Source of the DNA: Aquarana catesbeiana
Lineage: Eukaryota; Chordata; Amphibia; Anura; Ranidae
Direction: 5' to 3'
Assembly: GCF_042186555.1 (NCBI RefSeq)
Contig: NC_133328.1
Coordinates: forward strand, 61,374,074-61,438,073
DNA length: 64,000 nucleotides
Both the position numbers and the translations under genes were made by a program. Below the pieces are notes generated by a model. The model did not search any database and was not told the DNA's origin. It saw only the letters and a program-made list of their open reading frames with translations. Each line of letters begins with the position of its first letter. Within the stretch, counting starts at the first letter, position 1. Positions 1 to 11,298 of this stretch are shown in pieces.

Positions 1-135
1 CTCCTTTTATTTGGGAGTAGAAGTCACCCTTGTGCCAAAAATAGTTATGGCTCATGGCCAATTTTAGTCCCTCCAAGATATAACTAACTAACTATTTTTG
101 GCACAAGGGTGACTTCTACTCCCAAATAAAAGGAG
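1..135. repeat. Perfect 47-bp inverted repeat at the 5' end of the Penelope-like element
   Basis: Bases 1-47 are the exact reverse complement of 89-135, around a 41-base spacer (48-88). The right arm is coding sequence of the reverse transcriptase (the stretch just before the GVAMG motif), so the left arm is an antisense copy of that RT segment. The arm may continue to the left of the window. This is a head-to-head duplication joined at the truncated 5' end, a rearrangement known for Penelope-like elements. Confidence 0.9.
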
Positions 136-140
136 TAGCC

Positions 141-1388
141 ATGGGGGCTAAGTATGCCCCCAGCGTAGCCAATTTACTACTCAATAAATGGGAGGAGGAA
201 CAAATTTATAGTAAGGAAAGAAGAAATCTGAAATTATACAGGAGGTACATTGACGACATTGTCATGGTATGGAGGGGTACGATAGAGGAATTACAGAATT
301 TCTTCAACGAGATCAATGGCAATGCCTATGGACTGACCTTCTCAGGAAACTGGAATAAAGAGACTGTGGATTATCTGGACCTACAAATATATAAAGAGGA
401 TGGACAGCTGAAAACAAGAACATATTTCAAAACTACGGACAGAAATGGGTATATCCCAACTAGCAGTTGCCATCACCCCCGTTGGCTAGGAAATATACCT
501 AAGGGTCAGTTCATGCGGTTATATAGGAATTGCTCCAACAAACACGATTATGAGAGACAAACGGACACTCTAATAAACAAGTTCGTGGAAAAGGGATATA
601 AAAGAAAGGACCTAGTGGCAATGAAACACACCGTCGGGAAAATGGACAGAAACAAAATGTTAGACGAAACAGGAATACAACATAGAAGAACAAAAAATGA
701 AAAAACGGAAGTAGCTTTTCTAACGGGGTACAATAGACAATACAAACATGTGGAGACTATAATTAAAAAACATTGGCCCATTTTACAATCTGATAGGACC
801 CTTAACTCTATATTGCCTAGGAAACCAGTTTTCATCTACAAAAAAGCACCAACTCTGAGGAACAAACTGGTACACAATGCAATAGATCCACCTAGGGAGA
901 TAAAAATAGGAAAAGGTTTAAAAGGGTTTTTTAAATGTGGCAAATGTTTACCTTGCAGAACCAGTAAAAGAACCAGCAAGAAAACAACGAAATTTAGGTC
1001 TACTGCTAATGGAAAAGAGTTCAATATTCGAGAGCTCATTACCTGCCACAGTACCCACGTCACTTACGTGTTAGAGTGCCCATGTCGGAAGCAATATGTA
1101 GGAAGGACAACGAGAGAGCTGCATGTCAGGGTCAGAGAACACATTAAAAACATCAAGAAAGGTTTTAACAAACACAGCGTGTCCAGGCATTTCAGAGATT
1201 ACCACAATAGAGACCCGGCACAGATGACCTTTTACGCAATAGATAAAATCAAGGGTCACTGGAGAGGCGAAAATAAAAAAATTAAGGTCTCACAAAACGA
1301 AACCAAGTGGATATTCTTATTAGATACCCTGCAGCCTATGGGCATGAACATTGACCTCGACCTCAACTGCTTCCTAACAAATTATTAA
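141..1388 (+). CDS. Penelope-like retroelement ORF, 5'-truncated (RT C-terminal half plus GIY-YIG endonuclease)
   Basis: This frame encodes 415 residues from the first ATG; the same frame is open back to 84, giving RT sequence ending QIKGVAMGAKYAPS, so the ATG at 141 is an internal RT codon and not a true start. Visible RT features are the AMGAKYAP motif, the catalytic YIDD (residues 36-39) and a DYLDLQIY strand (about 79-86). A Cys cluster follows (CGKCLPC, 266-272). The C-terminus is a GIY-YIG nuclease: TYVLEC (308-313), QYVGRTT (318-324), the R-rich stretch ending REH (332-334) and a likely catalytic Glu at 387. RT with YIDD plus a C-terminal GIY-YIG domain defines endonuclease-bearing Penelope-like elements. 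The N-terminal half is missing, cut at the inverted repeat. The remaining frame has no stop or frameshift, so the insertion is fairly young. It is a retroelement ORF, not a host gene. Confidence 0.9.
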   Translation: MGAKYAPSVANLLLNKWEEEQIYSKERRNLKLYRRYIDDIVMVWRGTIEELQNFFNEINGNAYGLTFSGNWNKETVDYLDLQIYKEDGQLKTRTYFKTTDRNGYIPTSSCHHPRWLGNIPKGQFMRLYRNCSNKHDYERQTDTLINKFVEKGYKRKDLVAMKHTVGKMDRNKMLDETGIQHRRTKNEKTEVAFLTGYNRQYKHVETIIKKHWPILQSDRTLNSILPRKPVFIYKKAPTLRNKLVHNAIDPPREIKIGKGLKGFFKCGKCLPCRTSKRTSKKTTKFRSTANGKEFNIRELITCHSTHVTYVLECPCRKQYVGRTTRELHVRVREHIKNIKKGFNKHSVSRHFRDYHNRDPAQMTFYAIDKIKGHWRGENKKIKVSQNETKWIFLLDTLQPMGMNIDLDLNCFLTNY

Positions 1389-2234
1389 TATTCATATCAA
1401 ATATGGGAGACATAGAGCACCTATACTCTCGACATATAAACACTCTGACATCTAATTACCCCCTTTTTCCTTCTTCCCTATAAACGAGCAGAAAGTACCG
1501 CAATAGGATCAAAACATGAAAAATAACCAACAGACCCAGTACACCCTCTAATATATATATATACACGCACGAATAGTATAATACAGATTTCGAAATTAAC
1601 CCTTCTCCTCCCGTTTTATTCTTCCTGTCTTCCTTTTATTCTTCCTGTCTTCCTTAAGCCATTTTATACTAGTATATATATATTTTTATACTGTCTTTTA
1701 TAATATTTTTTATAATTTTTTACATATATCTTCTTCATATAGTCCATATATGGGACATAATATCCAGAAAGAAATGCTAAATATAAAATAATCTAAGATT
1801 CCTTTCTCACGTACGCACTATAGAAGTAATTACTCTTAAAAATAAGGATATATAATGTATAAATGTGGACACCCTAAAAGATTAATATATACAACAAGCC
1901 CCCTTAAAAATAAAAATATGTTCCCCCTCTCTTCAGATACACAAAAAATGCCATATAATATATGAAGTTAAGTTTTATTTATTTAATTAATTTTTTTCCA
2001 ATTTTTTCCAATTTATTTTATTTATTTTAATCTAAGAACGATATGTATTTAGTAAGCTCCCATTTAAGTATTCCTCATGATCCTCTATGTGCTCCTCATG
2101 ATTTTAATTTTAATTTTAATTTTTACTTGCATTGATTTTTATGTATTCTTTATGTTTCTTTATGTATTTCTTATGGGTTTTAAATCATTTTGAATTTAGT
2201 ATGATTTTTAGCGTCATATAAAGCAAGCCGATTA
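1389..2234 (+). other. AT-rich region 3' of the Penelope-like ORF
   Basis: Very AT-rich with runs of TATATA, TTTTATT and short direct repeats (for example CTTCCTGTCTTCCTT at about 1620-1655). No coding frame. It may be the element's 3' UTR, but no clear end or target duplication could be placed. Confidence 0.5.
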
Positions 2235-2295
2235 ATGTACAATAAACCTTTTATAGTGTGTGATAGATTTAACACCATATATCTGCAGTTGACAC

Positions 2296-2790
2296 CAATA
2301 GGGAGATCTATTTACGGTCTCCATTGTCCACAAAAACACAGGCAAAATGGCCGCCGGACTATGCAATACAAACAATGGGGAGAATTGTTTACGGTCTCCA
2401 TTGTCCACAAAAACATAGGCAAAATGGCCGCCGGTCTCATCAATAGGGAGATCTATTTACGGTCTCCATTGTCCACAAAAACACAGGCAAAATGGCCGCC
2501 GGACTATGCAATACAAACAATGGGGAGAATTGTTTACGGTCTCCATTGTCCACAAAAACATAGGCAAAATGGCCGCCGGTCTCATCAATAGGGAGATCTA
2601 TTTACGGTCTCCATTGTCCACAAAAACACAGGCAAAATGGCCGCCGGACTATGCAATACAAACAATGGGGAGAATTGTTTACGGTCTCCATTGTCCACAA
2701 AAACATAGGCAAAATGGCCGCCGGTCTCCATTGTCCACAAAAACACAGACAAAATGGCCGCCGGACTATGCAATACAAATACACAGAGAC
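2296..2790. repeat. Minisatellite, 145-bp unit made of two related ~72-bp halves
   Basis: CAATAGGGAGATC recurs at 2296, 2441 and 2586, an exact 145-bp period. Each unit holds two half-repeats with GGTCTCCATTGTCCACAAAA and AAAATGGCCGCCGG. A truncated copy ends near 2790 and looser copies of the AAAATGGCC motif continue to about 2935. The frames open through it are products of the repetition. No coding claim is made. Confidence 0.93.
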
Positions 2791-3017
2791 AGGTAACTTG
2801 AACTACTGTCTAAAAATAGCTCAGGCAAAATGGCCACCAGTAGTCCCACTGCTATTAACACAGGAAGTCGGACTTCTGTCTGCAAAATACAAACAAAATG
2901 GCCGCGGACGAACTTCCGGTCCGCGGGAAAATGGATGCCAATTGAAAATTTAACAAGGGGACACCACACACACTATATAAGGATGGGAAGACACAACACA
3001 GGTCACGCTCCCGTAGA

Positions 3018-3044
3018 CGTCCTAACGACGAAACGCGTAGGGCG
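3018..3044 (+). ncRNA. Degenerate hammerhead-like core
   Basis: CTAACGA is followed by GAAACGCGTA (GAAA at 3030-3033) and then GGGCG, which can pair with CGTCC just upstream. Stem II is essentially absent and the CUGANGA core is damaged, so activity is unlikely. It is listed because the GAAACGCGT signature followed by AATAAAAC (about 3173) matches better-preserved copies elsewhere in the window. It may belong to the Penelope-like element upstream. Confidence 0.25.
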
Positions 3045-4964
3045 TGGCCTAATCTGTGCTTCCCAAACATCACCTCCTGTACCAGCGCTGAAGGATATTA
3101 ATGACGGTTTTGACGTTTTTACCATTTCGCTTGATTTTTACCGTAAAAGTGTGAGTACCCTTTCATTTTGTGTAATAAAACTTTTTTAAAGCAATTTTAC
3201 GCTATGGGCACTCCCTCTCTTTTTATATATGATATACCACGATCCTGAGCCCGCCAGCGATCGCTGTACAGTGGCGATAAAACTGTAACTGCCTACTACC
3301 CCCGCAGGGGTGAAGTGATCTGGTGAGTGGCTGCACTTTTAGAGCAAAGAGATATTATAAGTGAAGGATTATCACCACAGCACAAGAATATGACACAAGA
3401 GACTTACTAAAGAATTTTGAAGCACGTTTGCACTTTTATCTTGTCACTGTTGCCTTTTGGATTGCACCAGCACATTTGCACTTTATTTTGTTATTGTAAT
3501 TTTCCTTAGGAACAGATTTCCTACACCCCTCCCCACCTCCCTATCTCACTCCCTTCTCCCTTCCCCCCCCCCTTTCCTCCCCCCCCTCCCCCCCCTTTCT
3601 TCCCTCCCTAGCAATATTACTATGTAAGCATTTAAGTTATGTCTATGTATCACCTATGATTGCACAATATTGCAACAGAATATTTAATTGACACATGCAC
3701 GGTATACTTGGGAATTCATATTGTTAATTTGTATTTAATATTTGATATATGCACGGTGCACCTAAGAATTTATTTTAATCTAGTAACCTATATGGAGGTA
3801 GGAAACTAAATAGGAACAGCGCCAAACCCTTCTATCATTTCTAATATATCTCAGCTGTCCCCATTTTAGGGTGACTGCCTGTTGGGAGGCAGCAGTTCCA
3901 AACTTTACCAATTAAGTCTTTATGTCCACTGCGCGGGTTCACCATCCCTTTATTAGGAAGAAAAATTGCAGGTATTTCTCACCTCTCTATACATTTACAT
4001 TCATTATATAGGGGTGTTTTTTTTTCTATGGGAAACAGATTTAAAGACATATTTAAAGGATAGTTCCACTTGCTCAAATCTGCTTAAATGTTGTCCTTCC
4101 TGATTGCTCCTTTACCCCCTCATCAACCTGCTAATGAAATTTTGAAATAAAGCCTTTCCATTTTCATTACATACCTTAATTTTGGCCCAGTGATGTCATC
4201 ACTAGGTCTCAGTGGTTCTTTGTGCAGTGCAGGCAGATCCATAACCCTAAAATTATTGGATTAGAATTGTTCAGTACACAAGAAGGAACCTGAAACGTGA
4301 AGTAAGCTTAATGATTTTCTTAGAAATTGTAAAGCAGAAATGCAACAGATTATGCAGACATATCTAAGGTTTTGAAGAGAACTTTAAAAAATCTTGGATC
4401 GCATGATTTCCGGGCCACACTCAGCTTAGGCAGCATTCTGCCTTCCAGGTGAATCTTGGGAAATTGGTGTAATCAGTCTTCCTTTTCCTTAGTTTAGATG
4501 GATACAATTTTTCATAAAAATCTATTCCAGTTGATTCCTCTGATCCAATTTAGTTCCTTCCTAGTGGTTGCCTTACTGAAATGGATGTGTAATTCAGCAT
4601 AAAGGAGTTGAGCAATAATTCCACCTGCCATTTACCTGTCCAATTGCATGTCCCCAGTGGCCAGCAAGGGCACTCTTATTGGACAAAGGGATGGTAGCTG
4701 GTTGAGCCTAGTCAAGAAAAGTTGGAAAGTCAGGCCTCAAGAACAAGGTCAAAATTGGGAGATCTTGTGAGTCTCTTGAAAAAATTGTACCTAAAGCACT
4801 CCACAAGAGAAGAGTCAACATACTGACCTTCCCTGAAGCCCATGTCTCCTACCTCCACTCGATTTCAGCGATGTAACCTCCTTCTGGAAGAGTCAGATGC
4901 CTATGTCTCCTTTCCACCCATGGTTTGTCACTGTGTGACTCAGCAATGACAGGGAAAAACCTAC
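3045..4964. other. Non-coding stretch, repeats not assigned
   Basis: A poly-C-rich tract lies at about 3530-3600. The sequence 3330-3520, with repeated 'gcacatttgcactt'-type phrases, looks like Penelope-type leader. From about 4040 it is ordinary single-copy-looking sequence. No gene seen on either strand. Confidence 0.5.
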
Positions 4965-5766
4965 CAGTGGCGGCTGGTGCTCAAAATCTTTGGGGGGGCG
5001 CAAACAAACTGAAAAATTCTGGAAAAAAAAACCCATCAATTGAAGCTTCACTGTACCACCAAACGCAGCCACTGTGCCATCAAACACAGCCACTGTGCCA
5101 TCAAACGCAGCCACTGTGCCATCAAACGCAGCCACTGTGCCCATCAATTGCCGCCACTGTGCCCATCAATTGCCGCCACTGTGCCCATCAATTGCCACCA
5201 CTGTGCCCATCAATTGCCGCCACTGTGCCATCAATTGCCGCCACTGTGCCATCAAATGCAGCCACTGTGCCCATCAATTGCTGCCACTGTGCCATCAGTT
5301 ATATCAAATGTTCCCACTGTGCAGTGTAAGTGAAGCATAAGAGGGAGATGTGCACATGAATTATAATATTATTCACTCCGCCCCCCCCCTTACAAATATA
5401 ATACAACAGCCTGGCACCTGCAGCCATCATACGTACCTTACACTGGCAGCTCCGCTCAGGCCGTGCGTCCCATGGAGCTGCCAATGTCACTTCCTGTTTC
5501 CATCTGTTATCTGGAACAGGGAAGCCAGAAATAACTTGAACAATAAAGCACCCGCCCGAAGTAATACTATGGGCGGATGCTGCTCAGCGCGATAGATTGT
5601 GTCGCAAGGCAGGTTAAGAGCCCGCAAATGAAGCGCCTGGTCTGCAATCTCGTGTCCAGCGCTCTAACACAGTGCACTTAAGGACCTTTTTATTTTTATT
5701 TTTTAGTGACTGCCTGGAGGGGGGGGGGGGCGGCACCCATGCACCCCTATGGACAGGCTGCCACTG
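4965..5766. mobile_element. hAT-like non-autonomous DNA transposon
   Basis: Starts CAGTGGCGGCTGGTG and ends CAGGCTGCCACTG, imperfect terminal inverted repeats of hAT type. The flanking octamers AAACCTAC and CAGCCTAC agree at 6 of 8 bases, which fits a decayed 8-bp target duplication. The interior holds a minisatellite and a poly-G tract near the right end (5717-5730). No transposase. Confidence 0.7.
5045..5330. repeat. Minisatellite, 21-22-bp unit
   Basis: About 12-13 copies of CCACTGTGCCATCAAACGCAG / CCACTGTGCCCATCAATTGC lie inside the hAT-like element. Open frames in all plus-strand phases come from the lack of stops in the unit. Confidence 0.92.
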
Positions 5767-5789
5767 CAGCCTACTAAATATAATAAATG

Positions 5790-6925
5790 CCATAGACACT
5801 GACTGGGGCTGCAGCTCTGAAATTGAGGGAAAGTAGGAAGACAATGACTGAGGCTGCAGCTCTAGAACTGTGGCAAAGTAGGAAGACACTAACTGAGGCT
5901 GCAGCTCTCGAACTGAGGGAAAGTAGGAAGACAATGACTGGAGCTGCAGCTCTGGAACTGAAGGAATGTAGGAAGACAATGACTGGGGCTGCAGCTCTGG
6001 AACTGAGGGAAAGTAGGAAGACATTGACTGGAGCTGCAGCTCTGGAACTGAGGGAATGTAGGAAGACAATGACTGGAGCTGCAGCTCTGCAACTGAGGGA
6101 ATGTAGGAAGACAATGACTGGGGCTGCAGCTCTGGAACTGAGGGAAAGTAGGAAGACATTGACTGGAGCTGCAGCTCTGGAACTGAGGGAATGTAGGAAG
6201 ACAATGACTGGAGCTGCAGCTCTGAAAGCGAGGCAAAGTAGGAAGATGCAGACTGAGGCTGCAGCTTTGAAACTAAGGGAACATAGGAAGACACTGACTG
6301 AGGCTGCAGCTCTGGAACTGAGGGAACATTTGGAAGATACTGACTGAGGCTGCAGCTATGGAACTGAGGGAACATTTGGAAGATACTGACTGAGGCTGCA
6401 GCTATGGAACTGAGGGAACATTTGGAAGATACTGACTGAGGCTGCAGCTATGGAACTGAGGGAACATTTGGAAGATGCTGACTGAAGCTGCAGCTCTGAA
6501 ACTGAGGGAACGTAGGAAAATTCTGACTGAGGCTGCAGCTCTGGAACTGAGGGAATGTAGGAAGTTACAGACTGAGGCTGCAGCTATGAAACTGAGGGAA
6601 TGTAGGAAGATACTGACTGAGGCTTCAGCTCTGGAACTGAGGGAACGTAGGAAGATACTGACTGAGGCTGCAGCTCTGGAACTGGGGGAATGTAGGAAGA
6701 TACTGACTGAGGCTGCAGCTCTGGAACTGGGGGAATGTAGGAAGATACTGACTGAGGCTGCAGCTCTGGAACTGGGGGAACGTAGGAGGATACTGACTGA
6801 GGCTTCAGCTCTGGAACTGGGGGAATGTAGGACGATACTGACTGAGGCTGCAGCTATGAAACTGAGGGAACAAAGGAAGATACTGACTGAAGCTGCAGCT
6901 CTGGAACTGAGGAAAGTAGGAGACA
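5790..6925. repeat. Minisatellite, 45-bp unit, ~25 copies
   Basis: The unit contains GGCTGCAGCTCTGGAACTGA and GGAAGATACTGACTGA; spacing measured between copies at 6661 and 6706 is exactly 45 bp. Because 45 is divisible by three and the unit has no stop in some frames, long frames (about 170-250 codons) stay open on both strands. Each gives a 15-residue repeat. With no upstream coding signals and opposing overlapping frames, I regard these as non-coding. Confidence 0.95.
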
Positions 6926-7705
6926 TGGGACCCTGGAAGGAGTATATTGGCTCTTCTTTTGCAGGGAACTACAGTTGTGTTTTTTTTTTTAAACACGGAC
7001 AGATTTTGAGGGTCGGAGAAAAAGCTTTTTTGACCTATAAAAGTAATAAGATGCATTCTGTGGTCTTTTACTATAATAGTATAAAATGGAGATCAGGTTG
7101 ACTTAAATAAATATTGCAGTCTCTGGGTGGTCAAAGCATCTGAAGTATGTACAGATTTACTTGAAATGAAAAATAAATGTGGAAAGAATATCTCTATTGC
7201 AAGGCATTAAACAATGTAAATCAATGTTGCCATTTTGTAAGTCCTGGCAGAGCTGTACTAGGAAAACTTTGTAAATTTTGTTTTACAAATGTGGTAATGT
7301 TGTTGGATTATGTTTGGCATTGCCTAATTATCTCCACTAAATGAGTCAAACGAAAGGAAAACAAAAGTTTCTGCATAGTTTAGGTTATTTAAACCCTAAC
7401 TATGAACCTCTCTATTTGTTCCCTTTTTGGTCTGTTAAATATACAATTGAAACACTTTTGTTATATTTGTTTGATAAATACAGAAAAATCCTTTTAATCT
7501 TGCCAAAAATCTTGTCAGCTGGTAACTTCCTGTGCTGCATTGTTATCGGTTACATTATTCCTTATTACCTCTGAGGACTGCAGAACCCCACTTCTCTAAA
7601 TTATGGAGAAAGTGAGAGGGGGAGATTTCGGTAGTCCTGTCCTGTTTCTGTTGTCCTGATACAGTAAGATGAGTGATATCACACTAGCATAGGAACAGTG
7701 TTAAG
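6926..7705. other. Non-coding stretch, no feature recognised
   Basis: AT-rich intergenic or intronic sequence. The short frame at 7341-7574 has no recognisable domain and low-complexity composition. Confidence 0.5.
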
Positions 7706-8190
7706 CTGCCCATAAATTATACAGCATACAGACGAGCGGGTTTCCCAACAGTAATTAGTTCCGTCGGAAAAATTTAGAACATGTTTTCTAAGTCCGTCTG
7801 AATTTTTGCCGGAAAAAGTCCGATGGGGCATACACACGGTCGTAATATACGATGAAAAGCTCCCATCTGACTTTTTCTGATGGACATTCCGCTCGTGTGT
7901 ATGCGGCATAACTCTAAAGCCCCATACACAATCGGACTTTCCGACAGGAATTGTGTGATGACAGGCTGTAAATCCGACCATGTGTATGCTCCATCGGACA
8001 ATTGTTCTCTGACTTTCCGCCAACAAAGTTGGCTAGCAGGTTTTCAAATTTTCCGCAGACAAATGTGTGTCGTCAGATTTTCTGAGAGTGTGTACACAAG
8101 TCCGTCGGACAAAAGCCCAAAGTACAAACACGCATGCTCGGAAGCAAGGACGAGCAAAAAGCGGTCGGTCTTGTAAACTAGTGTTCGTAA
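7706..8190. mobile_element. Fragments of the 'GTGTACACACGGTCGGAC' MITE family
   Basis: Contains repeated phrases of the family seen complete at 14329-14755: CATACACACGGTCGT, AATCGGACTTTCCGAC and CCGACCATGTGTATGCTCC. At least two head-to-tail pieces are present, with no clean termini. Confidence 0.7.
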
Positions 8191-8324
8191 TGGAGCATTA
8201 ACATTCGTGGTGTGGCACATTATGAAATCTCGAAATGCAGCGCACTTCTTCTTTAATATAGGGAAATGGTGTCACCTCTGAGGAAAGCTGTAATGTCAGT
8301 GAACCCACATCCCTTGTACAGTAA

Positions 8325-8754
8325 GACCCCTTTCACACTGGGGCGGTTTGCAGGCGGTATTGCGCTAAAAATACCGCCTGCAAACCGCCCCTAAACAGCC
8401 TCCGCTGTTTGTTCAGTGTGAAAGCCCGAGGGCTTTCACACTGAAGCGGTGCGCAGGCAGGGCGGTGAAAAAAGTCCTGCAAACCGCTTTTTTGGAGCGG
8501 TGAAGGAGCGGTGTATTCACCGCTCCTAAACCGCTCCTGCCCATTGAAATCAATGGGACAGCGCGGCTATAACGCGGCAATACCGCGGCTATAGCCGCTC
8601 TGTACGAGGGATTTTAACCCTTTTTCGGCCGCCAGCGGGGGTTAAAACCACACCGCTAGCGGCCGAATACAGCTACAAGAACAACGGTACAGCAGCGCTA
8701 AAAATAGCGCTGTTGTACCGCCGACGCCCCCACCGCCCCAGTGTGAAAGGGGCC
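8325..8754. mobile_element. PIF/Harbinger-like MITE ('CCCCTTTCACACTGGGGCGG' family)
   Basis: Begins GACCCCTTTCACACTGGGGC and ends GCCCCAGTGTGAAAGGGGCC, flanked on both sides by TAA (8322-8324, 8755-8757). Several internal hairpins such as AGCGGTGAAGGAGCGGTG are present. The 3-bp TWA target duplication suggests PIF/Harbinger mobilisation. Related copies lie at 24624-24891 and 43448-43875. Confidence 0.82.
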
Positions 8755-8755
8755 T

Positions 8756-9005
8756 AAAGAAAACTCACTCAAACAAGAGTGTGTGTCCTCTAGTGGGACT
8801 TTGATTTGGGTCACTGACAGGTAAGTAGTAATATATAAAGTAGAAGGGTAATAGTTAAAAAAAGAAAGTATTTATATTGTATTTTTATTGGTTTTTCACA
8901 ATAAATACTTTCTTTTTTAACTATTACCCTTCTACTTTATATATTACTACTTACCTGTCAGTGACCCAAATCAAAGTCCCACTCTTGTTTGAGTGAGTTT
9001 TCTTT
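8756..9005. repeat. 250-bp hairpin (inverted repeat with short spacer)
   Basis: The left arm from AAAGAAAACTCACTCAAACA pairs with the right arm ending GTTTGAGTGAGTTTTCTTT; the centre lies near 8885. The left arm has about 12 extra bases (GTGTGTCCTCTA). It directly abuts the MITE at 8325-8754. It could be a foldback MITE of its own. Confidence 0.88.
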
Positions 9006-9635
9006 CTTCTTCTTTAATGGGATAATAATGAAGCTGCTTTGCTGGTGATACTGATGGAGTTATTGCAAACAAATTTTCAAATGTTTTTTTTTTCTAGTGA
9101 TATCAAGAATAATATTATTATGCTTTTTTTTTATTTGGGCAAGTTACCACAACACAATTATCCCGTAGTTTTTAAGATCAAAGATACAACTATGTTGGTG
9201 TCCCTTGTCAATTTTACATTGTATTTTTTTAAATGTAACTGCCTACTCCCAAACTGTCATTTGAAGTAAAACACATAGCCAAGTATTATTCTACACAATT
9301 TTTTATTGTGTATTAAAAAAAGGAAACAAAGAAAATTAGACATGCTATCTGCCAATAGAACTTAACCAAAAAGTGCATTCTATGCATCTAAAAATATAGA
9401 AAATATACCAAATGTCAAAGCAATAACTCCAAGGCCAATAATAAATAACACGTTATCTCCTCCAATTCCGAAACATGTCTGGTTGACGAACGGCCGTTCA
9501 GAAACGTACTGAAAAGCGCAAAATGAAAAGTGCAAATCAACACTCACCAAATTTCTACTAACACGAAATTAGTATAAGGAGCCCAAAGGGTGGCGCTAGA
9601 GAGATGAAAAACCACGTAGTAATTACTTAATTACG
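9006..9635. other. Non-coding AT-rich stretch
   Basis: T-rich runs and no convincing coding frame. A GAAACATGTC phrase at about 9470 lacks the other parts of a hammerhead. Confidence 0.45.
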
Positions 9636-9768
9636 TCACTATGTTCGTAATTGTTGGCCAACAATTGTGTGGCCGTGTGTATGCAAGACAAATTTGGGCC
9701 AACGCCCTTTGGACAAAATTCCACGGTTTTGTTGTCAGAAAGTCCGATCGTGTGTACGAAGCATTACA
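9636..9768. mobile_element. Partial copy of the 'GTGTACACACGGTCGGAC' MITE family
   Basis: Holds the inner 'TTGTTGGCCAACAATT' and 'GTGTGTATGCAAGACAA' phrases and the right terminus GTGTACGAAGCATTA. The left half is missing. Confidence 0.7.
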
Positions 9769-10089
9769 GTATTTCTGTCCTGTGAGTGGCATCCACCTTT
9801 TTTTTTACCCCACCAGGCACCAGGACCGGACTATGATATTAAAAATGTTAGATCTCTAAAGTTAGAAGCTGATTGACTACCATGCACAGCTGCTCCAGAT
9901 TTTGCAGTCTCCAGTTTTAGCAAATCAACTCCAGTATTTCCAAATATGAGTAAACACATGGCACACCCCACTACCTCCCACAGTTTAGTTGTTAGTAACA
10001 GAGCAGCAAGTTACTAATCTTAAGCATTGTCACTATAAGGCTTATTGGACATCCCATTTCAAAATCATGAGCATTAATGTTGAATTGCC

Positions 10090-10570
10090 CCTTCCTTCCC
10101 TTTGCAACTATAACAGCCTCCACTCTTCTGCAAAGGCTTTCCACAAAAATCTAGGATGTGCCTCTTGGAATTTGTGCTCCTTGAGAAAAAAGAGCCTTTG
10201 TGAGGACAGGTACTGATGCTGGTTAAGAAGACCCGGCTTGCAGTCTACATTCTAAATCATCCTAAAAGTGTTCAGTAGAGTTGAGGTCAGGGTTCTATGC
10301 AAGCTACTCAAGGTCCCCCGCAGCAAAAACTTACCAAGCCATGTCTTTATGGAACTGACTTTGTACATAGGAGCATAATCATGCTGGAACAGAAAAGGAC
10401 TTGCCCTAAATTGGTGTTAAAAGGTTGGAAGCAAACAGTTGCCTAAAGTGTATTTGTATGCTGCAGATTTAACAGTATCCTTCTCTGGAAAAACCTAAAC
10501 TCAATAACTTGGAGAGGTGTCCACATACATTTGGAGAGCAACACTCTACTTGCAACATCTTGGGCATCCT
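10090..10570. mobile_element. Decayed Tc1/mariner fragment
   Basis: The phrase CTTTGCAACTATAACAGCCT followed by 'CTCTTCTGCAAAGGCTTTCCAC' matches the Tc1 copy at 13166-13753 (CTTTGCAGCTATAACAGCTT) in the same order. It reads as heavily decayed transposase-antisense sequence. No intact terminal repeats found. Confidence 0.6.
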
Positions 10571-11298
10571 CGATGGATGAGTTCTTAGGAATGTATGTGT
10601 GTTTTCCTATATGGGGGGGAGCTGTAAGCAACATGAGAACTGCATGCATTTTCTGGGACTACTCACATCCCCTTGTTGTGGGATGCTGAACACTGAGGCA
10701 CCCCTTTCTGTCAGTAACAGGGTTCTCATGTCATGCTTCATTTCTCTGAACTATGCTGGACTGTTGGTAATTTAACCAGTTACAGACCGGAAGATTTTTC
10801 CCCTCAATGACCAGGCCATTTTTTGCGATACAGCACTGCATTGCTTTATCTGACGATTGCGTGGTCATGCGACGTTGTACCCAAACAAAATTGACGTCCT
10901 TTTTTTCCCCACAAATAGAGCTTTCTTTTGGTGGTATTTGATCACTTCTGCAGTTTTATTTTTTGCGCTATAAAAAAAAAAGAGCAACAATTTTGAACAA
11001 ACTACTGTATATTTTACTTAAATATCCCCCCCCCCCCCCAAAAAAAATGCCTTTCAAAAAGAAAATCGCAATAAGCCTATATTTATTGGTTTGCGCAAAA
11101 CTTCTAGTGTCTACAAAATAGGGGGTAGATTTATGGCATTTTTATTATTTTTTGTTATTTTTGCTAGTAATGGTGGCGATCTGCAATTTTTAGCAGGACT
11201 GCGACATTGCGGTGGAGAGATCAGAGACTTTTTTGACACTTTTTTTGGGACATTGACATTTATACAGCGATCAGTGCTATAATAATGCACTGACTACT

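Noticed and set aside
2296..2790. Tandem repeats with spacers as a CRISPR array
   Set aside because: Units are contiguous without unique spacers, and the genome is eukaryotic.
5614..7101. Open frames of 253, 208, 174, 174 and 115 codons on both strands
   Set aside because: They are products of the 45-bp minisatellite, overlap each other on opposite strands, and have no unique sequence or coding signals.
9465..9485. GAAACATGTC phrase as another hammerhead
   Set aside because: No CUGANGA core or pairing arms were found upstream.
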